A DNA stretch of 64,000 bases. Source: Timema cristinae (lineage: Eukaryota > Arthropoda > Insecta > Phasmatodea > Timematidae). Both the position numbers and the translations under genes were made by a program. The notes beneath the pieces were generated by a model that had not been told where the DNA came from, ran no database searches, and was given only the letters and a program-made list of their open reading frames with translations. Where the stretch lies: assembly GCA_039000515.1 (NCBI GenBank), contig JBCFYV010009882.1, forward strand, positions 60,258,277-60,322,276. The letters are read 5' to 3'. Positions 42,006 through 54,736 of this stretch are shown here, one piece after another. Within the stretch, counting starts at the first letter, position 1. Each line of letters opens with the position of its first letter.

Positions 42006-45000
42006 TCTACTAACCTCCTTCTCTGATGAAGCCAAATATTATTCCCCAATTTACACATTTTGCAACGTACAAACCTATATAAATTTATAATTAGACCAGT
42101 CGAGGCATCAACCTACTCTTTTGATGGAAATATATCCATTTTAAACAATATCGGTATCGCTTAGTTTGATTGCTTTGAAATATATATTCATCGAATTGTA
42201 TGCCTCCATTTAATCTGTCCGGCAGGCCTCCTGGGAGTGTGAGGTTGAAACTCATTTAAGGGCCTTGAAGATTGAAGGTCAAGTAGAATAAAAAACGTAC
42301 TATTAGCAAGGATTTTGATACCAAATATCAACTGGATATGGCCTACATTAGTGTTATTGTCGCCTATTGTTTAGTGAGTGACCCGTTTAGCTTCTCAAAT
42401 AAATTATAATGAATATACCATTACTCAATCAAGCGTGTCTTATCATCCGGGTGTATGGTCATATTTTATATAAATACCAATGCCACGTGTATTTGAGTAT
42501 CTCAGTTACAGACCCTTGGCTTACTAAGTCAAAAGTCCCTTGTTCAATTTCTTTGTACGAGTTTATTTTATATCCCCATATAACAGCTCTAGTTGAATGT
42601 GTTTAGATAGGTATGTCCCTTTCTAAACACCCATTCCCATGCCCAAATGCTGGTACACATGCACTAAGTACAGCGGTGGTTTTCAATTCTGTGAAGGGGC
42701 TTACCCCCTACCTAACCATGGGCGAGCAGACCTATGGGGGGAGGGGGGAGATGATTTTCTACTCTCTCTTGACGTCAATGCAGGTACACACTTTAATCTT
42801 CCTAGCTGTTTATTCGTAATTTAAAACAAATATGGTAGGTAAGCCTTTTTTTGCTATAATAATACAGTAATAGTTATAATTATGTTTTAAATAAGCATTC
42901 ATGTTTAATGTTGTAAAATCCAATTATATATTTCCAAAATAATACATAGTTACCTTCAAACAAAATTTAAATATTAATGTAAATTTTTATTCTAAATAAG
43001 AATATTGAGGTAAAGGTCATCATTCTGTCGTGAAATTTCGCCATTCCCGAGTAATTGCTGTGTGTTTTATATGTTTGGTCGCATTACCGTTAAATATATA
43101 TTTAGGATGGGTGCTTCTTTATTTGAAGGTCATTAAGTGGAAAGCTCTGTTTGAGCAAATAAATATGTACACGCGGTAATTCAAATCAGTTTTGACATAT
43201 GTGTGCGCCACTGGTAATGAGAGCTCATTAGTGACCAGGCTTCCATTGAAGTCGACGCACTTTCACTACTTTAGGCATATAAATTATATGGCGAACAGAG
43301 ATAGATGGTTATTTTCTCTTAAGCTCAAAGTTAACTGTAAGACGACGCAATGCTTATAATATCCTCTCGCTATGCTGACAAATTTTTGGGCTATTTCCCG
43401 AATCTCCATCGCCCAGGCTAGGTAGTGGATTGGGTGTAGGATCCCTTACCCATTGGGTAACGGGTGGGCTATGTCTCCAAATTTTGGGTTAATCCTTTAA
43501 GCTTCACCATCCAAGCTAACTATTAGGTTGGGGAAAGGATACCTACCTGTCTCCCTGGGGGGGCTGGGGTGAGGGTGGGGGGGGGGCGAGGACATGTTCT
43601 CAAAAATAACTCATAGCCTAATAGATGGTTTAACTAGGTGAGAGGAAGTGGGGGGGGGGGGGAATACCTTCTTTAAAACATAAAAATGAATTTTCAATTA
43701 CTTTTTAAACAAGGATGTGAAAATCAGGTCAACCAAGGAGAGGGTAGGGGTAGAGGGAAAATAGCGCCTGTGGACATCTGGTTGAACTATTGGGACATGT
43801 ACCCCACTATATATTTACGATGTGCATAACCCGATGGTTGGGCCAAGAAGCCCAAAAGATTTGTGGACGAGCTCAAATCTTGTCAGGGGTAAGGAGAAAA
43901 GTGGGGCAGTAGGATAAACTCTCGTTACAGGGCTCAGGTTCAGTTCCTAATCTAATTTCGGAGATCTCATAGAACTTGAGGGTACGTCAGAGATTAGGCG
44001 AATAGAAATAATTGTAAAATTAAATGCAAAATTGCTTGCTTACATGAGCATAAAATGAACATAAAATTCTAATTGAAAATATTTGTTGAGATTGTCAGGC
44101 TATCACTTAACATGATTTTGGGTTAAGCCCAATTTAAGTAGGGAGGTCATTCTAAGAAGAGACTTTTTGAATAAGACAAAAATGCTCATTCTTCCTTTTG
44201 AAAACAAAGTTTATTTTTCTTGTAACATCTTTAAAACCTCGGTTAAATTAGAGGACATTTTGTCCTAGAAGCTCACGTAAATTCGTTAGTCAATAGAGAA
44301 GAAAAAAGATGAAAGGCATCAACTCACTAAGGAATGAATTTAAAGACATGGTCACTCAGGATAGGCAGCAACACTCATTTTATTTATTACATAAGACCAT
44401 TGTGTGAAGTTTTAATATAGCTTTGGTGAAAATACGTAGATAAGCCTATATTTTTTGGCTTATCCAAAAATAATTTATCTCTTTCGAGAGTCTTCACAAA
44501 ATGTGTGTGTGTGTTTTTTTTTTTGTTCTCTTGAGGAATATCGTGTTAGAGGTATTAAAATTCTTGAGCGTGGGATCTATATTTACTCACACGTTGTTTG
44601 CCACACACACATATATATGTATATATATAGGCCTATATAAAATAAGAATGTTTATTTTATATAAATATATATAAGAATGTGTATTTCCATGTTCAAGAAA
44701 CTCCAGTGTGTTTTGGCAATGTGTTAAATAGATAACAGGTCATGTGGGGTGGAAGGCGTGGTGATTTGCTTGCTGACCCATCAAATACTCGCACCTTATA
44801 ACCCACTTGACTTGTTTCCTTGAAAACGATTCTTAGCAAGCAAATCAATTATATCCGCGACAACCATTTCTCACTCACTCTTCACTTTACTCATTTCGTT
44901 CTTGGATACGGCCTAAACACACACTCAGACGTAGATGCTACAGTTCATGCCATTAAGGGTCCAAGTATGAAATGATACCTATACGTGTGCAGTGCTTGCA

Positions 45001-45295
45001 GATGTTACACAATTATGCCATTATATCACCAATAATAATGAAAGTGCCAATGTTTGCAGTATTGTATATACAAATTTTGACATTGTTCTTCTTATTCAAG
45101 TTATGAATGTATATGTTACAACGTAGTTCTTACTTGCGATATAATACGTTTACAATATTCTTATATTTCTAAGCCTGATTGTGTAAGGCCTATGTCCTAG
45201 TGTTGGTTCTCAGTACTGTATTTACTACGTATGTGGGGGGCCTTTTGGAAGCATAAAATAAGGGGCTCCACATAAATCCATGTATATTTTTAGAA
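42006..45295. other. Intronic stretch with G-rich runs, no gene seen
   Basis: No coding region could be supported. Two strongly G-rich segments at about 43555-43592 and 43650-43663 on the plus strand could form G-quadruplexes. A TA/CA-rich microsatellite lies at 44595-44680. Confidence 0.4.
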
Positions 45296-45540
45296 CTATG
45301 TCTTACTACCGACTCGCATTATACGAATATATACTAACTACGCTAATGAGTTTGGGATGAACAATTTTTATTTAGAGGAGGTGTATCCACATTTGCGAGG
45401 ATGGTGAGGGGAAAACCATTAAGTAAAAAACACCCTCAGTACACCCGGCCAGGATTTGAACCCCAAACCCCCTGTCATCGGCATACTAGTCTATTGGAAG
45501 AGTGACGCTTTATACCATGTGGTAACTGAGGCAAGGTCTA
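45296..45540 (-). repeat. tRNA-derived SINE (family B), inverted
   Basis: On the minus strand the head near 45540-45440 includes the B box GGGTTCAAATCCTGG. Then come GGGTGTTTTTTACTTAATGG and ATCCTCGCAAATGTGGATAC. The end reads ATAATGCGAGTCGGTAGTAA followed by GACATAG, the tail shared with family A. Confidence 0.6.
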
Positions 45541-46064
45541 TGTAAACTACATCATAGCGTGTCTGAAGAAAGGTAAAAATTAATCAAATGTTTAATTTTA
45601 CACAAATATAATAATAACAAAATAAAAGGAAATAGGCGAAATAAAGACTTCATGAAATCGCTCATCTTAACACAATTTTTTTTAAATTTCTGTACAGCAA
45701 ACATGTCAATAATATCTTTTAAGTTCCATTTCATGAAGTATATGACTTCCCACGCTGAGTAAGGAAAGGATGTTAGACGATCTTGGTTCATAATTGTAAG
45801 GAGATTTTTTTTATTTTTTCAATTTTTATTTTGAAAATAACCTTTCCTCACTACAGTTTGACACCATAAGTGTTAAATATATTCTTAAAAGTATTTCAAT
45901 ATTAAAATATGTTACTCTAAAATGTTGCTCAATGGGGATTTCATAGAATAACATTTAATTTGAAAGAGTTTTGTAGTTTTCTGTCATGTCCACCACTATT
46001 AATTCAAACTGTATTATTTCATTCCTTATGGATGGTTTGAGCTAAATTTTGTATTCCGTGACCA
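45541..46064. other. AT-rich stretch, no gene seen
   Basis: The 79-codon minus frame at 45552-45791 has no recognised domain. Confidence 0.3.
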
Positions 46065-46072
46065 GATTGGTG

Positions 46073-47185
46073 CAGTGGCGGCGGAAACGGGTGAGCAGAG
46101 GGCACTGCCCTCCAGAAAGTATTCCCCTGGAATAAGTTTGCCTCTCTCTGAATAGATTTAAAATCAAACGATATTATCGAATATGAAGCTGAAAGATTCA
46201 TTTTTCTCAAACACCGAATGACTCCTAGATGCATTTAATTTTCAAAATATGCCTGAGAAGACCCTTTTAAATAGCTTATATAGTAATACAAATTTATTAA
46301 ATTTCCTAAGGACTACTCCAAATAGCTTCTAGGTGCACCGAAATTTCAAAATAATTTGGAGGGAGGACTAAATAGCTTTTTAAAGAGTCCACCTTCTTCT
46401 ATATGAGGAATATGAGGTTGAAAGGCTTGTATCAAACTTCAGATAACTTTTAAAGGAATTCAATTTTCAAAAATGTGCCAGGTGGAGACCACTCCAAATA
46501 ATTTCTAGAAGCATTTAATTTTTAAAATTTGGTGGGAGCAGGCCAATCCAAATAGACGGCAGATTCATTTTATTATATACTTAAATCCAGGTGACGACAA
46601 CTCAAATTATTTTCTAAAATCATCTAATTTTCATAAATATTCAGGTGAGGATAGTTCCTAATAGCATATAAGGACATAACATTTTTTTTTAATTGCTTGA
46701 GAATACAACTTCAAATAGCTTATAGAGACATCTAGCTGTCAGAAAATATCAAGAGAAGGGTCGCTCTAAATAGCTTCAAGGGGCATACAGATTTGAAAAA
46801 TATTTAGGGGAGGATCACTTTTAAAATAGAGGAATTTAATTTTTTTAATTCAAGGCCACTACTACTCATAATAGCTTCTAGAGGCATCCAATTTTCAAAC
46901 ATTTTCCGAAGGAAGACCACTCCAAATTTATTCTGGAAGTATCCAAATAAAAACATTTTTGGAAGACTTCTTCAAATATGAATAATAATTTATGAAAATA
47001 ATCTAAATTTTAAAAATTGAAAAGGAGAACCACTTTCGATAGCTTTTTAGAAACATATAATTTCAATTTTTTTTATCGGGGAGGGGGGTGTTGGATGGGA
47101 GTGGGGATTGAAGTCAAAACTTTTTTTTTAGAAAAAAAAAACTTTGCGTAATCTTCCCTACACAAATAAGGTTCCGCCATCACTG
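46073..47185. mobile_element. Non-autonomous hAT element filled with a minisatellite
   Basis: The left end is CAGTGGCGGCGGAAACGG and the right end, read inverted, is CAGTGATGGCGGAACC. The flanking 8-mers GATTGGTG (46065-46072) and GATTGGTA (47186-47193) differ at one base. The interior from about 46180 to 47060 consists of diverged units of roughly 65-75 bases containing AAATAGCTTCTAGAGGCATC-like, AATTTTCAAAAAT-like and GGAGGACCACTCC-like blocks. Confidence 0.8.
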
Positions 47186-47355
47186 GATTGGTAGCTGTAG
47201 AAAATATCTACAATAGAAAATTAAAATTATAGTTTTCTTTCTTGTGGAGTTTGTGGGGGGGGGGGGGGTGGATCACCCCTATCACCCCCTTCTTTATGTA
47301 AGTATTTAATGCACTAATTCAGGATGTTGCAACTTATTTTGTATTCTGTTCCCAG

Positions 47356-47559
47356 GAATGGGACTGGAGGCTCGGCGTCAGTACATCTGTCCTCCGAGCT
47401 TTGTGCGTAATGGCAACAGTTGTTATTTCTTCAGCACACACATGGAGACGTGGCAGGAAGCTCATTTTGCGTGTCGAGATAAGGGCAGTGAGCTTGCAAG
47501 GCTGGAGAAGAAGTGGGAGGATCGTAATATGCAGAATTATCTCAACAAGCCAGAGTTTG
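47356..47559 (+). CDS. C-type lectin-like domain, N-terminal half (exon 2)
   Basis: The 204-bp exon (68 codons, phase 1 at both ends) follows TTCTGTTCCCAG and ends TTTG|GTGAGA. It codes the start of a long-form C-type lectin domain. The first disulfide pair is in YICPPSF and NSCYFF. The W-x-x-A-x-x-x-C helix reads TWQEAHFACRDKGSELARLE, where the Cys pairs with one in the missing half. KKWEDRNMQNYL forms the second helix. Secreted arthropod lectins of this type bind sugars or microbes in haemolymph or gut. The carbohydrate-binding EPN/QPD and WND motifs lie in the missing half, so binding ability cannot be judged. The following exon was not found in the window. Confidence 0.88.
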
Positions 47560-49829
47560 GTGAGATATCTCGATAATATTTTAATTAACGTCTTGACATT
47601 CATCATATTAGATGTATCTCTATTGAAGAAATCCACCGTCGTTATTCAAATGGGAGGGAGGCTGACTTGAATCCTTGACATTATTAGAATCAATAGTGTA
47701 GCTGCATAAGACATCTAAGTATCCGAATATATAATAGTTTAAATTACACTATAGACTTGTTTTTCTGTTAGAATAAAGTTGTTTATTGTTAAATGGACTG
47801 TTATAGGCTGTTAATTCTTAGAATTCTATTCAATCTTAAGTAAAGATAATGCACGCTTAGAAGAAAAACAAAAAATCAATAAAACTAGGATAACACATAA
47901 TTATTTATGAATATGTTTGCAGGAAAAGATAGTACATATTTATGAATATGTTTGCAAGAAAGATTAATACATATTTATGAATATGTTTGCAAAAAAGGAT
48001 AATACATTGATGAATATGTTTTCAATAAAGTTGTCATAGTCAGTCGGTTGATTTTATATGCATATTAAGGTTAAATATTGTTCCAGACTACTATTTGGAA
48101 ACCAATTTATACTTTAGTTTATGCACAAAGTGGGCCTTTTCGGTTTTTGTTACAGTCTAAAATTTATCAAGAAATATTTCCCTTCATTCACACGTATTTG
48201 ACGTTTAGTTTATGGTGTTGGTCACACTTGATTTTACTAATTATATCTTCTCTTTTATAAACTCTCTTTATTCGTTACTAAAACATTAGTTTTAAACACT
48301 GATATGTAAAATATGATATTTTAATCATTAATTCATACAATAATAACTCACTGCGTATATGTTTATATATATTTTTTTTTTCTTAAATTAAAAGAATAGT
48401 AAGGCTGTACTTGCATTAAAAAACTGGAAAACAGATTGTAAATTCACTAAGTAGCATTAAGTATGAATGAAATTAATTTTTATGAAAGACCATCAAGAAG
48501 CTTTTGAGAAGTAGCATAGTAATTATTTCAAGTTTTAGTTCTATATATATTGATAACCGATTATATCTAAGATTGTTGTTAGTGAAATATTAACAACATC
48601 TGATGCAATCAGATACTTAAAATTGATCATAGCCGTACATAATACTTACAATATAATTAATAATTTATCAAAGCCGTGGTTTATATCCAAACAGCATTTA
48701 ATATTAGAGTTGCACTCTACATCATACTTATATTAGATCATAGGCGTGCATGATACATTCTATTTGATGATTGACGAAGCTCTTATTTTATGCTTAGTTA
48801 ACATTTGACCATTAATAAAAAAAAGCCTTGCATGATACTTAGACATCATTTTATTACTGTCCAAACCCCTATGCTATTTGAGGTATGGTTGATCGTCATT
48901 CTGATCAATGCTTTCTACTTATAAAACATTTGATCATCGGTCTAAACCTTGAAACATAATTAGACTCTCACATAGAGATCCCCTTCACGTCTGCTACATG
49001 GTGTATACCGACATAGGTCTAACGACAGAATTACTGAAACCATTCAAGAAAATATCATCACGGTTTATTCCATCACTATGAAAACATGCTTGCCAACATG
49101 TATAAAGAAGGAGCCCTCCTATCAGTCTCTCAATGCCTAGAACTATTCACGGGAAGAGTCATATCTTGCTTGATTCCTTCTTAATGAAACTTGTAAGATA
49201 TCTTCCAAGTATAAACAAAGGGAAGCATTATATACCTTGCATAATTACGTCGTGATGAAACTTATAAGATATTAACTAGGGGAAAACAGAGGGTATCATC
49301 ATGAGTATAAGTATCAATTACTTTAACCATTAAATATTGGTATCATACTTTGGTTAAATTTATTGTGAACATTAATCCAGGCTATAATTAAATCTGTTTT
49401 AAATAATTATAAATGTTTTATATTAGATGTATATCCTTTATCGGTAAACCTTTGGAAATTACTATTCTTGGACCAAGGTTTAAAATGTTTCAATAATTTC
49501 AAAGTATTCACTTAAAACAGTTTAATTATATATTACTGAATGGTTCTTATTTAAAATTAGTTTGTCTGATTGCCACTGTGGCATAATTTTGAATAGGCGT
49601 ACAGCGCTAAGGATATTAGCTATATCCCGTTTGTGGCCTAAATTTGGTTTTGTAGATAAATACAACTTTGAGCTTTAACTAACTAATTACCAAAACTAGT
49701 TTCTTATGTTTACTATTTACAACAATCTTATTAACGACTTAATCTAATGGGTGACGATAAAGAAGCGAATATAAAGGCATTGAGTGTTCTTAGAATAATG
49801 AATGAATGGGAAATATATGGTGTAAAATA
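47560..49829. other. Intron 2 start, AT-rich, no exon recognised
   Basis: From 47893 to about 48030 a unit of about 45 bases (AATACATATTTATGAATATG followed by TTTGCA) is repeated three to four times. No further lectin exon could be supported. Confidence 0.4.
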
Positions 49830-49945
49830 ATGTGTTAAACCACCTCCAGGGAATCCCGAGTGGGATTCAAATCTCAAGCTCCCCGTCATCAGCAACCGAG
49901 TCTCTTGAGGTCCTGATGATATAGACCAGTTGACCACTTTTGTGG
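49830..49945 (-). repeat. SINE head fragment (family B), inverted
   Basis: The minus strand shows a tRNA-like head with the B-box-like motif GAGATTTGAATCCCACTCGG and GGTGGTTTAACAC. Only the head seems to be kept. Confidence 0.4.
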
Positions 49946-50184
49946 ATATTCCAAATCTATGGAAATATATGGGTAGACTTCGTCAGTAGCAGCATGGAGA
50001 GCTTTGTCTTAGATAATTAAGATAGTTTTTTTTAAGTCGTTCGCTTACATTATTCATTTAATGTAGTTTATATCAAATCTATCATTTCAAAATGGATCTC
50101 ATTACAAGTGTATTACCTAAAGAACCTTTTTGTGCCAACTTGCGGAGATTAGTATTATTTTCATTGTGTAAACACGTTTCACTG

Positions 50185-50395
50185 CCTGCATCGCTTGAAA
50201 CGTGGTCTAAACGTAGATCTCGTCTAATCTGTTTTGTCGGTGACATGGAGCTCAGGGTTGAATCCCGACCGGATGGGCTGAGGGTGTTTTTTATTCAATT
50301 ATTTCCTGCTTTCCCTCCACGCAAATGGGGAAACATTTCCTATAAACGTTTACCTTCCTAATCCTTACCCAATTAGTGTAAATATGTAGAGTTCC
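50185..50395 (+). repeat. tRNA-derived SINE (family B)
   Basis: It has the head CGTGGTCTAAACGTAGATCTC with B box GGGTTGAATCCC, then GGGTGTTTTTTATTCA, CCCTCCACGCAAATGGGGAA and TACCTTCCTAATCCTTACCC. The shared tail is not complete. Confidence 0.55.
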
Positions 50396-51008
50396 TGGAC
50401 CAAATAAACAGCAATATCCCCGAGTAAAAACATGGATGTATTACTCAAAATGTTATTAATTGGAAAGTCTGCTTACTTACAGGTAATTGTACATAATTTC
50501 AAACGAATTTGGCACATGCGATAAACCTAAGCAATTTAAATCTCTTACCGTTGATTTTACATAATAATCGAGCTTCCTTTGCCAAAGTAATACATTCAAA
50601 ACTTGACAAATATTTTTACAATGAAATTTTTTTTAAATAATTATTTTCTTCAACCAACAACGTTTCTATCAAATTTAAATATTTTTTCGTTTCCTTTCAA
50701 TTCTATGTTGAAGTGAACCGTTCCTTAATCTTTGTAAAAAAATTATTTCAGATCATAGATGCAACAATAAATTAAAACATTTATAAACTAATTTATTATT
50801 TTTTATTACCACCAAGAATAAGATAACCTACAATTTTTACAAACACGCTTTATTAAACAACAAATATAGAGTGATAAGCTTTTTAATTTAAATAGAAATA
50901 AATATATTTTTTGCAAACTATATTAAGACGCTTTTGCATTTTTTAAACTTTTTTTTAGTTATTACAACAGGGTAAACTGTCATGACATTTAGATACATAG
51001 TTTTACAT
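50396..51008. other. AT-rich stretch, no gene seen
   Basis: Very AT-rich. No frame or repeat boundary could be supported. Confidence 0.35.
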
Positions 51009-51499
51009 TTATTTTGCATCCGCATTTAGTAGATTGGCATTTTCCCATGCAATTGCTCCTTTGGTATCCTTGACCCCCTGAACGCACATTCGCCAATAGT
51101 CCCTCTTTTGTTTTCATTTGGTAAAGTAGGTTATTCATAATTTTCAACGATCAATATTACTGCCAGAATATTTCACGTCAGTAACCCGAAGCCACACTGT
51201 TTTTCCAACTTTATCTCTGAGAAACTTTGTGTCAGTAATGTGTTTAATTTTCTTTACTTTAGTCTAGTGCAATCTTAGCCAGCCCTCGCTTCTTCTTAAC
51301 ATCTCCTTTTTTTTCTTATTGACTGAATGTATACTCTCCGCATTGTTTTTCACAATGTAGTCATCATTGTCTGTGAGATTGTATTCATAACTTTCTCCTA
51401 GAACATTTTCCTGAGCTTCTTCCAAGGTACCTGCATCTCCTAATGATGACTCGATTGGTTCAAGTTCTTCTTCAGTTTGAACGTTACTAGGGTTTGCCT
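51009..51499 (-). pseudogene. Coding relic of unknown family, cut by a SINE
   Basis: One minus-strand frame of about 160 codons reads as protein-like sequence with four internal stops: an acidic stretch (TEEELEPIESSLGDAGTLEE), then KKKKEMLRRSEGWLRL, KFLRDKVGKTVWLRVTDVKY, and RDYWRMCVQGVKDTKGAIAW near the end at 51009. The YW-x-x-C arrangement weakly recalls FLYWCH zinc fingers, but the match is not strong. The frame runs up to 51499, where a family-B SINE begins, and I could not find its continuation beyond the SINE. It may be a relic of a transposon-encoded gene. Confidence 0.35.
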
Positions 51500-51765
51500 A
51501 GGGGGCTTCGTTAGCTAACGCGCTAGTTTCGTGTTGAGATAGACTGCCAAGGACGGGGAGATCGAGGTTTGAATCTCGCTCGGGTGAACTGGGGGTGGTT
51601 TTCCCTAAATGGTTTTCCACTTTTCCTCCACGCAAATGCGGATCTATTTCATCTATATTTTACCTTCCCAATTCCAAACCTATTAGAGTAATTAGTACTT
51701 AAGCGTATAACACGAACGTATAGTAAGATGCGGTGCTAAGTATTATTATCATTATTGTTAGGGAT
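51500..51765 (+). repeat. tRNA-derived SINE (family B), best-preserved copy
   Basis: It has a tRNA-like head with the B box GAGGTTTGAATCTCGC near 51563, then GGGGGTGGTTTTCCCTAAAT, CCTCCACGCAAATGCGGATC and TTTACCTTCCCAATTCC. The tail is CGTATAACACGAACGTATAG followed by TAAGATGCGGTGCTA and a (TAT)-rich end. The tail matches family A. Confidence 0.75.
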
Positions 51766-52469
51766 TGATGAAATATTCAGGCCAACTTTACTGGAGAACC
51801 GAATTTTGCGACATACGGGCTACAGTATATACCCTTGTGATGTGCTCCATTTTTCATAAACTGAACAAATCATAAGCCATCTATCCAGTTTGTACTTTTG
51901 TTAGTTTCTAACCAGGTGCTCAGCATGTTCTCAATCATTAAAAAACTAATCGATACTTGAGTGAATAGGATGCTGTATACTTAGACAAATATTCATTCCA
52001 ATTTTCGTAGGTCAAGCCTTCCTGATATCTAGAAAAGTTACATAATCTATTTTCACGTATGCATACGCCAGGTCATATGATATTCAGCTGTCACTTTTGA
52101 TAGCTATTATAAAATAATTTATAAAACTATTATAACCTATAAAATAAAAAACACAAAATTAAAATGTTCTCAATTTTTGCCTCAAAAAGTATATTTGTAT
52201 TTTCTAATATGCCCCCTTTTTTTTCTTTTGAAAATTGCTTTCTACATGAATACATTTCCTATTAGATTTTGCCTTTCTTGAATAATCCTACTCTTAGCTG
52301 ATCTTGAAATACTAAACTAATACTCAGAGTAAATTAGGCTTAATAATCTGAACATGTCAGAGGTAAAAACAAATCCCCTTGTCCTATCACAAAATAATTT
52401 TAAGCTAATACTTTTTCTAAATGATTATTCAAAGAATAAATATTTGATAGTTAAAGATGACATTTTATA
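51766..52469. other. AT-rich stretch, no gene seen
   Basis: No coding region or bounded repeat could be supported. Confidence 0.35.
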
Positions 52470-52725
52470 ATGTTTTACCTGCATCAGTAGGTATGCAGAC
52501 CAAACGTAAAGCTTTTTTAATCTAGTCTGTTAGTGAAGAAGATGTCTGGTTTCAAATCCAGGGAAGGTGTATTAAGCGTGGATTTTACAAAATAGTTTCC
52601 CACTAACCTTCTCAAGCAAACGTGAGTGCATTTCCTCTAACGTTATACCTTTCTCTTTTCTACCCCATTCATGTAATTGAATGCGGGTATTCCATACGAG
52701 TAATACGATGTCGTGTAAGAAACAA
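52470..52725 (+). repeat. tRNA-derived SINE (family B), diverged
   Basis: The head contains the B-box-like motif GGTTTCAAATCCAGG near 52548, followed by TAGTTTCCCACTAACC, AGCAAACGTGAGTGCATTTC and a tail-like GGGTATTCCATACGAGTAAT. Confidence 0.5.
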
Positions 52726-53072
52726 TATAGTGCGAGTAGGACTTTTGGCTCAATCTGGGACAATCCTAGCTGAAATACACGGGTCGTTTGGACCAGGTTG
52801 GTGATAGCAAGGTTAGTAGAGGTAAAGGTTTGCTCGATAAGCTCATTTCGTGGCTCAGTCTTGCTGAGCGCGTGAGGTAGCCCAGCGACCCCAACCGCAG
52901 CGCCGCTCTAATAGCTCCAAATATTTAGTGACGTGCGCTTAAAAACACGCCCTCACATGTCTACTGGAGTATTGACAAATATGTTTATTTATACCAATTT
53001 AAACAGTGTTAACCAATAAGCACAACGGTGTTATTCTTAGAATATTTTAATGAAATTTATTATGTATTTCGG

Positions 53073-53899
53073 AAATGGCCGCTCGTAGCTAAAATTAGTG
53101 GAGGTGCTTCTCCAGAAAATGTTTAGCCTTTGTTTTAAAATTGTGTAAAAGGGGAAAAAAAATTACAATAAGAAAATTTATTCAGGAACTTGAAAAGATC
53201 TTAACAAAAGAATGTTTTTTTTACTTACTTTAACTTGAATTGTTACAGTTCAAGCTTGATCCATTCATTTAAAAATTGAATCCATTCTTCTTGTTTTAAT
53301 TTGCGCAAAAAGTTCAATAATTTTCTCCTTGATCTATGGATGACAATTGAGGAAACTTTTCTTTATTGAAAGTACTGCAAGCGCATTTAGTGTTTCTGTT
53401 AAATATAAGAACCGAAAAAAAATATGAATCAAATAGAATAGCTGGAAGCAGAATAATAATCTAATTCTACACTCTTCTACACTTTATCACATTCAAGAAT
53501 ATGGTACACGGGCTTTAAGCACAACACACGCTGAGTAAAAAAAAACTTCCTTCCACCATCACGCCAGAGCCGGCACTGCGAGAGCAACAGTTCTCTATCT
53601 ACCTGGCAATCCCGCCTTCTTCCCCATCCCCCTCCTAAGTGCGCATGCGCACAACAGACAAACACCACGACGCTGGCACTGTGAAGCGCACAGTGCCATA
53701 CAAAGATTTTTGTACCTTTTTCATAAACTGGGGGATGGCTACTGAATTACTTACATTAAGCTTAAGGAATATATTTTGTACTACAAAAATAAAGAAATAA
53801 TTAAAGAAAAATGTTTAATTATATTAAATGTTGTCGATAATATCAAGTGTAAATAGGGGGCTCTGCAGTTATGCGGTGTCTATACACGAGCCACCATTG
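53073..53899. mobile_element. Non-autonomous hAT element, second copy of the 17971 family
   Basis: The stretch matches 17971-18799 along nearly its whole length in the same orientation, for example in CTCCAGAAAATGTTTAGCCT and TCGATAATATCAAGTGTAAA. The left end has decayed to AAATGGCCGCTCGTAG and the right end to GAGCCACCATTG. No clear target duplication remains. Confidence 0.75.
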
Positions 53900-54730
53900 T
53901 ATCTCTGTAATAAAAACAAAATTAAGCAAAATTAATGACTTCAAAAGATTACTAAGCAGGATTTTTTTATTTATTGGTCAGGCAACTTTTGTCAGCGAGA
54001 AAGTTTTTCATAATAGTCTGAATCTAATTGGGAATTTAGCTAATTTGTGGTACGATGACTAGTTAAGATGATTTTTTTTTAAGAGAAAGGTTCTGTTTCT
54101 ACTCCCGAAATTGCTAGGTGGCGCGTCGGCGGATCGAGTGTTCTTTTGTAATAGTATTATATTGTAACCTACTCTTTTCTGTTGGATAGCATACATTTTT
54201 AATGTAAAAAAACAGAAAAAAACATAATTTTTAATATTAAGAAAATCGACATTATAAAAATATTATAACAATCATAAATTTACAACTCCCAAAGTAATTA
54301 ATTTATTGGCCCAATAAAACTATTTAAGTGTGTTATTATGACAAAATTATTTTACTATTTAAATTTACAATAATATTATTTGCATTGATTACATTGTTAT
54401 GTTATGATTTTCTCTAACTTTTTTCTGTTTTTGGTTTTGTATGTCATGACGCTTTCTTTCTACGTTGTTGTTGGTCTATAATTGATCGTTTAAAAATCTT
54501 ATCATTACTACAGTTCTAGTTTTAATATATCTACAAATTACTTCCACTGGGAACTTGGGAAACAAGTTTAATATTTTGTTTGATAAAACTCTCGCAACAC
54601 CTTCACATTTGTGTAGATTGTCTCTGTGAAATTCTTGGAACTCTTCCTAGTATTTTCTGCTGATGTTATGCCACTCAGGTGATGGTTCTACTAGACCCGC
54701 AAAACTCAAGTGTTGCATCCAGGTAGAGTC
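53900..54730. other. AT-rich stretch, no gene seen
   Basis: No coding region or bounded repeat could be supported. Confidence 0.35.
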
Positions 54731-54736
54731 TGTTCA

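Noticed and set aside
22079..42007. A six-base target duplication typical of Polintons
   Set aside because: Only ATAC directly flanks both ends; the outer bases differ, so a six-base duplication is not supported.
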